Shown here piece after piece: positions 1 through 5,150 of a DNA stretch of 6,063 nt (positions are counted from its first letter, which is position 1; each line of letters begins with the position of its first letter). Position numbers and translations under genes: made by a program. Origin of the DNA: Dysgonamonadaceae bacterium (lineage in GTDB: Bacteria > Bacteroidota > Bacteroidia > Bacteroidales > Azobacteroidaceae); contig JAISKG010000087.1 in NCBI GenBank assembly GCA_031261015.1, positions 1-6,063 on the forward strand. The letters run 5' to 3'. The notes beneath the pieces are model-generated. The model saw only the letters and a list, made by a program, of their open reading frames with translations. It was not told the origin of the DNA and made no database searches.

Positions 1-783
1 AATGTTTATCTGGCTTATCTTCCGTTGGATATAAAAAATATTTGTCATTGCAATTATGATGCTTTTTTGATTAACGACAGCAATTATTTTTTGTTTGTGA
101 ATTATATGAGCCGGCAAAACAATGCGTGGATCAGCCGCTATTCCGGGTTAATTGAGCCGAATACGCGCCTTTTTATTGAAGAATTTGGGAAAGAACAATT
201 GAACGAACTTGAACGGATTTGCGTGCAATTTGTTGCTTTCAAACAAGGGAAACCTTATGGTTTGAAAAATGCTTACAGCGTGGAATTGTCTATCGATGGA
301 GTGAAATTTTATAAATTGCATAGCTTCCGCGAGAACGATTTCTTTGAGGACGAAGCATTGATTTATCCGGTAGTTACGAATGATGCAGCCGCGCGCGAAT
401 TGTTGATCTCGGCTGCCGATTTGCAAGCAGCGATGACTCAAAAGACCGCTGCCGACCGTTCGCTTCATCGTCCGGCTTCGGCCAAAAAATTGCCGGATTC
501 TTCCTTGATCGAAGTGGATTTACATATTAATCAATTGTTAGATACGACAGCAGGATTAACTAATGCCGATATGTTAAATTATCAATTGGAAACTTTCCGG
601 CGGACATTGGAAGAAAATAAAAATACGAAAGGGCAGAAAATCGTTTTCATCCACGGGAAAGGCGAAGGCGTTTTGCGTAACGCTCTTTTATCGGAGTTGA
701 AGACGAAATATTCGCGTTTCGGCGTGCAGGACGCTTCGTTCAAAGAATACGGATTCGGCGCTACTTTAGTAACCGTTCACTGA
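1..783 (+). CDS. DUF2027 / Smr-domain protein, 5' end outside the window
   Basis: The frame is open from base 1 (NVYLAYLP...), so the gene starts upstream; 260 residues are visible, and the TTG at 25 is an internal Leu codon, not the start. The first part (through about base 400; INDSNYFLFVNYMSRQN, SGLIEPNTR, FYKLHSFRENDFF) resembles the DUF2027 family of Bacteroidota. After a polar, Lys/Ala-rich linker, the C-terminal 90 residues form an Smr domain, with the VDLH motif at 514-525 and the HGKGEG loop starting at 652. Smr domains, named from the MutS2 C-terminus, bind or nick nucleic acids. The role of DUF2027 is not known to me, so the substrate is open. The stop is followed 1 nt later by the CYTH gene, so the two are probably co-transcribed. 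Family assignment is strong; function is inferred only from Smr. Confidence 0.9.
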   Translation, partial: NVYLAYLPLDIKNICHCNYDAFLINDSNYFLFVNYMSRQNNAWISRYSGLIEPNTRLFIEEFGKEQLNELERICVQFVAFKQGKPYGLKNAYSVELSIDGVKFYKLHSFRENDFFEDEALIYPVVTNDAAARELLISAADLQAAMTQKTAADRSLHRPASAKKLPDSSLIEVDLHINQLLDTTAGLTNADMLNYQLETFRRTLEENKNTKGQKIVFIHGKGEGVLRNALLSELKTKYSRFGVQDASFKEYGFGATLVTVH

Positions 784-784
784 T

Positions 785-1270
785 ATGATCGAAATCGAAC
801 GGAAATTTTTGGTCAAAGGCGATTTTCGCGCGGCAGCCGTGCGCAAGGAAACGATTGTGCAAGGCTATTTGTGCGCTTCCGTTGAGCGAACCGTGCGCGT
901 GCGCATCAAAGGTGAGGCGGCTTGGATCACGATTAAAGGGCCGGCTAATGAAAACGGCTTCTCATACGCCGAGTTTGAGTATTCGATTCCTGCATCCGAT
1001 GCTCGTGCAATGATGCAACTCTGCGATAACCGGATCGAAAAAGACCGTTATTATGTTCCTTACAAAAGTCATACGTTTGAAGTCGATGTTTTCCACGGCG
1101 CCCATCAAGGCTTGATTGTTGCCGAATTGGAATTGCAGTCGGAAAACGAATCGTTTGAGAAACCCGGCTGGCTGGGCGAGGAAGTGACCGGCGACGAGCG
1201 TTATTACAATGCTTATTTGGCCACGCAATCAAAGCATCAGGTCGCTCATAATTCCGTCGGAAATAAATAA
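785..1270 (+). CDS. CYTH-domain protein (triphosphate tunnel metalloenzyme family)
   Basis: This 161-residue protein has the N-terminal ExExK signature of CYTH/TTM proteins (E3-I4-E5-R6-K7), followed by the alternating charged beta strands of the tunnel: RTVRVR at 35-40, TIKG at 49-52, EFEY at 63-66, EVDVF at 99-103 and ELELQ at 114-118. The family hydrolyses or cyclises triphosphates (inorganic triphosphate, ATP or thiamine triphosphate) using divalent metals. The short bacterial single-domain type is usually a tripolyphosphatase, but the substrate cannot be read from the sequence. The ATG lies 1 nt after the Smr gene stop, implying translational coupling. The conserved fold ends near residue 145 (YYNAYL). 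Residues 149-161 are encoded on the antisense of the hemW 3' end and look like an overprinted tail. No terminator is visible after the stop. Confidence 0.9.
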   Translation: MIEIERKFLVKGDFRAAAVRKETIVQGYLCASVERTVRVRIKGEAAWITIKGPANENGFSYAEFEYSIPASDARAMMQLCDNRIEKDRYYVPYKSHTFEVDVFHGAHQGLIVAELELQSENESFEKPGWLGEEVTGDERYYNAYLATQSKHQVAHNSVGNK

Positions 1271-2350
1271 GCCTTTTCGTGTTAAATATAATTGCGAAGA
1301 GTTAATTTCTAAGGTTTTATTTTGCAAAAATTTTTGTGCTTGCTTCAAACAATAATCCTTTTGATTTTCTCCGAAAAGCCGGTTTAATTCTTCGAGGTCG
1401 ATTCCTTCGTGCGTACGCAGGCGGGTAATGACGAAATCGTTGTACGCTGTTTTAGCATCTATTTCTTCTATTTCAGCTGCTTGATCGAGATAGCGCGCTC
1501 CCGGCAACGACGGATTCCATTGCCGGCTACAACCATTGTAAGAATGTGCCGCCGCGCCGATTCCCAAGTAATGCGCGCCGTTCCAATACGCAGAATTATG
1601 CCGTGAACGGAAGCCCGGCCGGGCGAAATTGGAAATTTCGTAATGCTCGTATCCGGCTTGCTCCAAGCGATCGATCAATATTTCAAATAGTTGAATACTA
1701 AGATCTTCCGTTGCCGGTTGAATCTCTCCTTGCTGCCATTTTTGAAACAGAGGCGTTCCCTCTTCGTAAGTCAGATGATAGGCGGAAATATGGGGAACGT
1801 TCAAAGCGATCGCTTTCTTTAATGTATTTTGCCAAATTGTCTGAGTTTGTCCCGGCAGACCGTAAATCAAATCCATGCTGATATTTGAAAATCCGTTCTC
1901 CTGCAAACGTTTAACGGCTTGAATGGCTGAGACTGCGTTGTGTCGCCGGTTCAAACTGCGCAACTCCGTGTCATTCAAACTCTGAATGCCCAGACTGATC
2001 CGGTTGAAAGGCAAATGCCGGAGCGCCGACACGTATTCCGGCGTGAGATCGTCGGGATTGGCTTCCAACGTGATTTCCATTGCCGGCTTGGGCAGGCATT
2101 GCTCTCCTAAAGTATTATCAATCGTTTGGAAGATTTTTTCAAAATCGCCGGCCGATAATTGCGAAGGCGTTCCTCCGCCGAAGTAGATCGTTTCGATGAT
2201 TTGGCCTTGCAAATAGTTTTTCCGGGCGTGCAGTTCGCGGCAGAGCGCATCGACGTACGATTCTTTTTCGTCCAACGAGGTAGAGGAAAAGAAGTCGCAG
2301 TAGGCGCAGCGGGAGCGACAGAAGGGGATATGGAGGTAGATTCCGGCCAT
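1229..2350 (-). CDS. hemW: Radical SAM family heme chaperone HemW
   Basis: The 373-residue protein has the usual HemW length. The radical SAM [4Fe-4S] motif is at the N-terminus: C11-x3-C15-x2-C18, followed by D19-F20. The Cys-x-Phe context (CDF) is that of HemW; true oxygen-independent coproporphyrinogen oxidase HemN has a further Cys there. Other landmarks are GGGTPS at 58-63 (SAM binding), EANPDD at 96-101, RISLGIQS at 117-124, MDLIYGLPGQT at 159-169, a YEISNFARPG segment and the C-terminal GLFISDGIMSDL characteristic of the family. HemW binds heme and delivers it to membrane cytochromes and respiratory enzymes; many databases mislabel it as HemN. The ATG lies only 7 nt after the stop of a PIN-toxin remnant. 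I see no TAnnTTTG box in between, so transcription probably comes from the antitoxin promoter. The 3' end overlaps the convergent CYTH gene by 42 bp. Confidence 0.93.
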   Translation of the reverse strand: MAGIYLHIPFCRSRCAYCDFFSSTSLDEKESYVDALCRELHARKNYLQGQIIETIYFGGGTPSQLSAGDFEKIFQTIDNTLGEQCLPKPAMEITLEANPDDLTPEYVSALRHLPFNRISLGIQSLNDTELRSLNRRHNAVSAIQAVKRLQENGFSNISMDLIYGLPGQTQTIWQNTLKKAIALNVPHISAYHLTYEEGTPLFQKWQQGEIQPATEDLSIQLFEILIDRLEQAGYEHYEISNFARPGFRSRHNSAYWNGAHYLGIGAAAHSYNGCSRQWNPSLPGARYLDQAAEIEEIDAKTAYNDFVITRLRTHEGIDLEELNRLFGENQKDYCLKQAQKFLQNKTLEINSSQLYLTRKGLFISDGIMSDLML

Positions 2351-2357
2351 TATACTA

Positions 2358-2449
2358 TTAACTTATCAACTTCTTAAAAGTTTCTATATCAATAACTTTT
2401 ATTATTGGGAAATTGATTTGCTTCAATTGGTATCTAAAACAATCTTCAT
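2358..2449 (-). pseudogene. Remnant of a PIN-domain toxin with a large internal deletion
   Basis: The antitoxin-like gene ends in an ATGA overlap: its TGA (2448-2446) overlaps an ATG at 2449-2447. From this ATG the frame reads MKIVLDTN and hits TGA at 2425-2423. MKIVLDTN is the typical N-terminus of a PIN ribonuclease, containing the first metal-binding Asp. In the frame starting at 2426 (TTG) the sequence continues as L-KQINFPIIKVIDIETFKK-LIS and stops with TAA at 2360-2358. That matches the C-terminal strand and helix of the same toxin family, whose members end in an FPxxxVI(D/S)I(E/D)xF pattern. Full-length PIN toxins of this group are around 130-140 residues, so roughly 100 codons, including the other acidic catalytic residues, are missing. 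The join AATTGAAG fits a deletion between short ATTG or TTG repeats. The toxin cannot be active. Identity rests on recognition of both ends; no alignment was run. Confidence 0.72.
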
Positions 2450-2676
2450 TTCGCTGAAATACGATTATGTCCATACATAATTTCTTCCATTTTCGTATTA
2501 TCAAAACTGTTTTTTTTCCAAAAGTCATTCGTTTGTTCCTTTAATTTATCTTGATAATAATTGAATAGCACTGACTGTAATTCCTTTAAACTTTCCTCGC
2601 GCTTTGTATGTGCAAACATCCTCAACAAATGAAGTTGAATAGGGTTTAACGGCGATTGTAATACAGTCGATTCCAT
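2446..2676 (-). CDS. Small antitoxin-like protein, partner of a PIN toxin
   Basis: This 76-residue protein has no named domain that I can identify. It resembles small Bacteroidota proteins (pattern LQSPLNPIQLHLLRMF ... SLKELQSVLFNYYQDK ... YGHNRIS) typically encoded just upstream of PIN-family toxins and assumed to be their antitoxins. It is predicted to be mainly helical, with charged segments. The ATG at 2676 was chosen because the promoter at 2703-2734 puts the transcript start near 2697. A longer frame from 2733 would start upstream of that and add an unconserved-looking leader. Its stop overlaps the start codon of the toxin remnant by ATGA, the usual translational coupling of a toxin-antitoxin pair. 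The gene is AT-rich compared with radC and hemW on either side (16 G+C of 60 at 2521-2580, hand count), suggesting acquisition. With the toxin destroyed it is an orphan that may act on related toxins elsewhere, or be on its way to loss. Confidence 0.7.
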   Translation of the reverse strand: MESTVLQSPLNPIQLHLLRMFAHTKREESLKELQSVLFNYYQDKLKEQTNDFWKKNSFDNTKMEEIMYGHNRISAK

Positions 2677-2697
2677 ATTTATGAGTTTTAATTGTGT

Positions 2698-2713
2698 AAG
2701 TACAAAAGTACAA
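2698..2713. repeat. Tandem 8-bp repeat over the antitoxin promoter, candidate operator
   Basis: AAGTACAA occurs twice in perfect tandem (2698-2705 and 2706-2713) and covers the -7 box of the antitoxin promoter and the region just downstream. Read another way it is a GTAC-N4-GTAC inverted repeat. Toxin-antitoxin operons are commonly autorepressed through repeats at this position, so this is a reasonable candidate operator. It is short and AT-rich, so chance is possible. Confidence 0.4.
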
Positions 2714-2734
2714 TTTTTTTTTCGGATGGACAAA
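2703..2734 (-). promoter_or_regulatory. Bacteroidota-type promoter for the antitoxin gene
   Basis: On the minus strand a TTTG (-33) at 2734-2731 is followed after 20 nt by TACTTTTG at 2710-2703, an exact match to the TAnnTTTG -7 consensus at the correct spacing. Transcription would start near 2697, leaving a leader of about 20 nt before the ATG at 2676. It probably also drives hemW, since no terminator or second promoter is visible between them. Confidence 0.7.
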
Positions 2735-2791
2735 AAATTTCACCCCACATTACCCTATGGCGGATCCATTTTTTCCAAAAATAAATTCAAA

Positions 2792-3502
2792 TTACAGCGC
2801 TATTTTAATTTTATCATCATCCGCATACGAATAATACGCCCCTTGCGCAATAATCACATGATCGACCAGCATCATATTCAGCAACTCGGCTCCCTGCTGG
2901 ATTTGCTCGGTAACCAGATCGTCGGCGCGGCTGGGTTTCGGGTTTCCCGAAGGATGATTGTGGCAGAGAATAATTTTGCTCGCCAAGCAGTGAATCGCCT
3001 CACGATAAATCAGTTTGCCGTCAACGACCGTTTGGGAAACGCCGCCCTGGCTGACTTTTACTTTGCCGACAATTTTATTGGCGTGATTCAGAAATAAAGC
3101 CCAAAATTCCTCGTAGAGAAGATCGCATAAGATCGGGTGAAACAGAAGGAAAATATCGCGACTGCACAGGATGCTTCCCGGATCAACCGTGCCGGTCTTT
3201 TCGCGTCGTTTGCCCAATTCGAGGGCGGCCACAATGCTGACGGCTTTCGCTTCGCCGATACCTTTGAAATTGTGCATAAGCTGTTTAACCGATAATTTGC
3301 CCAAACGGTTCAAGTCATTGTCAACGAACCGGCAAATGCGTTGCGCCAACTCGACTACCGTTTCTTCGCGGCTGCCCGATCCGATGAGGATAGCCAATAA
3401 TTCGGCATCACTTAAAGTTTGAACTCCTTTGAGGAGTAATTTTTCGCGGGGGCGATCGGCTTCCGCCCAATCGCGGACACGGAGTTTGGTTAATGCGATC
3501 AT
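2792..3502 (-). CDS. radC: RadC family JAB/MPN-domain protein
   Basis: The 236-residue protein has the standard RadC layout. The N-terminal part includes the RPREKLLLKG and LSDAELLAILIGSG motifs. A helix-hairpin-helix follows at about 76-95 (NFKGIGEAKAVSIVAALELG). The C-terminal JAB/MPN metalloprotease-like domain carries the full JAMM signature: H181-x-H183-x7-S191-x2-D194 within HNHPSGNPKPSRAD, plus an upstream Glu at 131/132 (EEFW). The metal site is thus intact. The biological role of RadC is unresolved: the old DNA-repair assignment in E. coli was withdrawn, and links to natural transformation and mobile elements have been suggested. Length and start (ATG at 3502) fit the family. It lies 51 nt downstream of efp, with a terminator hairpin filling most of the gap and no evident promoter of its own. 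RadC may therefore depend on read-through. Confidence 0.93.
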   Translation of the reverse strand: MIALTKLRVRDWAEADRPREKLLLKGVQTLSDAELLAILIGSGSREETVVELAQRICRFVDNDLNRLGKLSVKQLMHNFKGIGEAKAVSIVAALELGKRREKTGTVDPGSILCSRDIFLLFHPILCDLLYEEFWALFLNHANKIVGKVKVSQGGVSQTVVDGKLIYREAIHCLASKIILCHNHPSGNPKPSRADDLVTEQIQQGAELLNMMLVDHVIIAQGAYYSYADDDKIKIAL

Positions 3503-3520
3503 AAATAGGTAGTTTTGGTT

Positions 3521-3554
3521 AAAAATAACGCTCGTTATTGCGAGCGTTATTTTT
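3521..3554 (-). terminator. Intrinsic terminator hairpin after efp
   Basis: A perfect 14-bp stem (3521-3534 pairs with 3541-3554; core AATAACGCTCG / CGAGCGTTATT) encloses a 6-nt loop (3535-3540). The outer stem is A/T-rich, giving a U-run on the minus-strand transcript at the 3' side. The stem begins inside the efp stop codon (TAA at 3556-3554). The reverse orientation also has a T-run, but no + strand gene ends here. Confidence 0.85.
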
Positions 3555-4117
3555 TATTTTGCTCTTTCCACATACGATCCGTCGCGCGTATCGACACGGA
3601 TTTTTTCACCTTCGTTAATAAACAGCGGCACCCGCACGGTCGCGCCCGTTTCGACAGTTGCCGGCTTGGTTGCGTTGGTCGCGGTATCGCCTTTCATGCC
3701 CGGTTCGGTATAAGTGATCGTTAGTACCACATGGGCAGGCAATTCTGCAAATAAAATGGTTTCGGTATCCGCGTGAACCACTACTTCGGCGGTATCGCCT
3801 TCTTTCAGGAAATCCACTCCGGTAATATTGTCTTTGGGGATTGACACTTGTTCGAAGGTTTCGTTATTCATGAAATTGTAACCCATATCATCTTGATACA
3901 GATATTGGTATGGTCTTCTTTCGATCCGTACCTCGTCCACTTTTACGCCGGAGTTGAAGGTTTTGTCGATGACCCGGCCGGTTGTGACGTTTTTCAGTTT
4001 GGTGCGAACGAAAGCCGGTCCTTTGCCCGGTTTCACATGTAGAAATTCAACTATATAATAGTATTGACCTTCCAAGTCAATACACATCCCATTCTTGAAA
4101 TCTGCCGTAGTTGCCAT
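3554..4117 (-). CDS. efp: Translation elongation factor P
   Basis: The 187-residue protein matches EF-P in length and sequence. The N-terminal KOW-like domain spans about 1-65 and includes the loop [17 protein letters not shown], with Lys32 at the tip where EF-P is modified in many bacteria. A middle OB domain follows (about 68-128; [22 protein letters not shown]), and then a C-terminal OB domain with [20 protein letters not shown] and [23 protein letters not shown] binds between the P and E sites of the ribosome and relieves stalling at polyproline stretches. Which modification Lys32 receives is not shown here; no modification gene is in the window. The ATG at 4117 gives the canonical N-terminus and is preceded by a promoter at 4156-4187. 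The gene ends in a strong terminator, with radC next downstream on the same strand. Confidence 0.96.
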   Translation of the reverse strand: MATTADFKNGMCIDLEGQYYYIVEFLHVKPGKGPAFVRTKLKNVTTGRVIDKTFNSGVKVDEVRIERRPYQYLYQDDMGYNFMNNETFEQVSIPKDNITGVDFLKEGDTAEVVVHADTETILFAELPAHVVLTITYTEPGMKGDTATNATKPATVETGATVRVPLFINEGEKIRVDTRDGSYVERAK

Positions 4118-4155
4118 AAAGTAGGTTATTTTTGTGAATTATTGAAATTTGAGGG

Positions 4156-4187
4156 CAAAGGTAAGACATTTGAGAGAAAAAATCAAG
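4156..4187 (-). promoter_or_regulatory. Bacteroidota-type promoter for efp
   Basis: On the minus strand TACCTTTG (4163-4156) matches the TAnnTTTG -7 consensus. CTTG (4187-4184), 20 nt upstream, is a three-of-four match to the -33 TTTG. The predicted transcript start near 4150 gives a leader of about 33 nt. It is divergent from the cas6 promoter; the two occupy the 153-bp gap between efp and cas6. Confidence 0.6.
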
Positions 4188-4221
4188 AGCGGATCCGGAA
4201 TTTCCTTCTTAACCGCTATTT

Positions 4222-4254
4222 CTTGCAAAATTAATGTATTTTTGTTTATATTTG
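4222..4254 (+). promoter_or_regulatory. Bacteroidota-type promoter for cas6
   Basis: TATATTTG (4247-4254) matches the -7 consensus exactly, with CTTG (4222-4225) 21 nt upstream as the -33 element. The transcript would start near 4261, leaving only about 10 nt before the cas6 ATG at 4271. A second TAnnTTTG match (TATTTTTG, 4237-4244) has no -33 partner at the right distance and is less likely. Confidence 0.55.
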
Positions 4255-4270
4255 CAGAAAAAGAAAAATT

Positions 4271-5059
4271 ATGAGATTTAATATTACCTTGCAGGTTGAC
4301 CGCAGAGCGTTCGGTAATTATTTGCCTTTAAATTATCAGTATGAGTTAAGTTCATTCATTTACAGAGCGATAGCGCAAGCCGACAGCGAATATGCCGGTT
4401 GGCTCCACCAAAACGGCTTCCGTTTGAACAATCGTCCGTTCAAACTGTTCACATTCTCTAATCTAATTATCCCACAGTACTTTATAGACAAAGTAAAAGG
4501 CCGGATCCGTATCGACAGCGACCGGATCTACTGGCAAGTATCGTTTCTGCCGGAAGCCTCGACGGAAAAGTTTGTTTTCGGGCTTTTTTCCGAACAAGTA
4601 CTCCAGATCGGTGATAAAAAATCGGTGGTACAGTTCAAAATTGAGCGGATCGAAGCCTTGCCCTCGCCGGTTTTTGAGCCGGAAATGACTTTTCGGACGC
4701 TTTCGCCGGTGTGTATCCCTCTGAGGAAAGAAAGTGAGCGCTATGCAACTTATCTTTCGCCGGATCAACCTGAAGCGGCGGGTATTGTTTTGAACAATTT
4801 ATTGAACAAATACCAAACTTTTTACGGAAAACCCTACGAAGGAGCATTGGATTTTGCGTTCGAGGTGACGAACCGGCCGAAAGCGAAATTGATTGCGATA
4901 AAAGTAGGAACACCGGAAGCCTCGAATATTAGAGGGTATATGTTTGATTTTAGGATGAGGGCGCCGGGGGAGTTGATGCGGGTAGCCTATGAGGCTGGGG
5001 TTGGGATGTATGGATCGCAGGGGTTTGGGATGGTGGAGGCGAAGGTAAAAAACAGATAA
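4271..5059 (+). CDS. cas6: CRISPR-associated endoribonuclease Cas6
   Basis: This 262-residue protein has the Cas6 (RAMP) layout of two ferredoxin-like folds. The N-terminal segment YRAIAQADSEYAGWLHQNGF places Y31 and H46 at the positions of the catalytic Tyr and His described for archaeal Cas6; K58 or R51/R55 could supply the third basic residue. The family's FKLFTFS motif follows at 57-63. The C-terminal glycine-rich loop GVGMYGSQGFGMVE (243-256) is the hallmark that contacts the RNA. Cas6 cuts the CRISPR precursor transcript within each repeat to release guide RNAs and usually keeps hold of the repeat hairpin. The gene has its own promoter and is followed after 91 bp by a Cas3-type helicase gene in the same direction. 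Its base composition is close to that of the core genes (35 G+C of 60 at 4501-4560) and unlike cas3. No CRISPR array is in the window. Confidence 0.93.
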   Translation: MRFNITLQVDRRAFGNYLPLNYQYELSSFIYRAIAQADSEYAGWLHQNGFRLNNRPFKLFTFSNLIIPQYFIDKVKGRIRIDSDRIYWQVSFLPEASTEKFVFGLFSEQVLQIGDKKSVVQFKIERIEALPSPVFEPEMTFRTLSPVCIPLRKESERYATYLSPDQPEAAGIVLNNLLNKYQTFYGKPYEGALDFAFEVTNRPKAKLIAIKVGTPEASNIRGYMFDFRMRAPGELMRVAYEAGVGMYGSQGFGMVEAKVKNR

Positions 5060-5085
5060 GTTAAAATAATATAACTTCTTATTTT
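5058..5085 (+). terminator. Weak AT-rich hairpin after cas6, possible terminator
   Basis: AAGTTA (5058-5063) and TAACTT (5072-5077) can pair around an 8-nt loop, followed by a T-rich run (5078-5085). The stem is only 6 bp with one G-C pair, so termination would be weak. It overlaps the cas6 stop codon. It is listed because a promoter for the next gene follows shortly after. Confidence 0.25.
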
Positions 5086-5099
5086 TCTGATAGAAAAAT

Positions 5100-5130
5100 G
5101 TTGCAAGATTAAAGTTAAAATGTACTTTTG
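5100..5130 (+). promoter_or_regulatory. Bacteroidota-type promoter for cas3
   Basis: TACTTTTG (5123-5130) matches the TAnnTTTG -7 consensus exactly. GTTG (5100-5103), 19 nt upstream, is a three-of-four match to TTTG. The transcript would start near 5137, about 14 nt before the cas3 ATG at 5151. This would allow the downstream cas genes to be expressed independently of cas6. Confidence 0.6.
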
Positions 5131-5150
5131 TGAATTGAAAATATCGAAAA

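Noticed and set aside
25..783. TTG at 25 as the start of the Smr-protein gene
   Set aside because: The frame is open to base 1 and the upstream residues (NVYLAYLP) continue the DUF2027 pattern, so this is an internal Leu codon of a truncated gene.
2677..2733. Longer 95-residue start of the antitoxin-like gene at 2733
   Set aside because: The predicted transcript starts near 2697, downstream of this ATG, and the extra residues are encoded by the promoter region itself.
2776..2783. A second TAnnTTTG match (TATTTTTG, minus strand) just after radC
   Set aside because: No TTTG-like -33 element lies 19-21 nt upstream, and a much better promoter is present at 2703-2734.
2681..3097. 138-codon + strand open frame opposite the radC 3' end
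   Set aside because: It is antisense to the conserved JAB domain of radC and has no recognisable protein features; it is a shadow frame.
2079..3670. 12-bp sequence TTGCCGGCTTGG present at 2079-2090 and 3659-3670
   Set aside because: Both copies lie inside conserved coding sequence (hemW and efp), and TTGCCGG is common across this window; it is oligonucleotide bias, not a mobile repeat.
4190..4509. Palindrome CGGATCCG at 4190-4197 and again at 4502-4509 inside cas6
   Set aside because: Two 8-bp occurrences, one within coding sequence, with no consistent placement relative to promoters; most likely chance.
5058..5121. 10-bp direct repeat AAGTTAAAAT at 5058-5067 and 5112-5121
   Set aside because: Very AT-rich and short in an AT-rich gap; no CRISPR-like spacing, no further copies and no flanking element structure.
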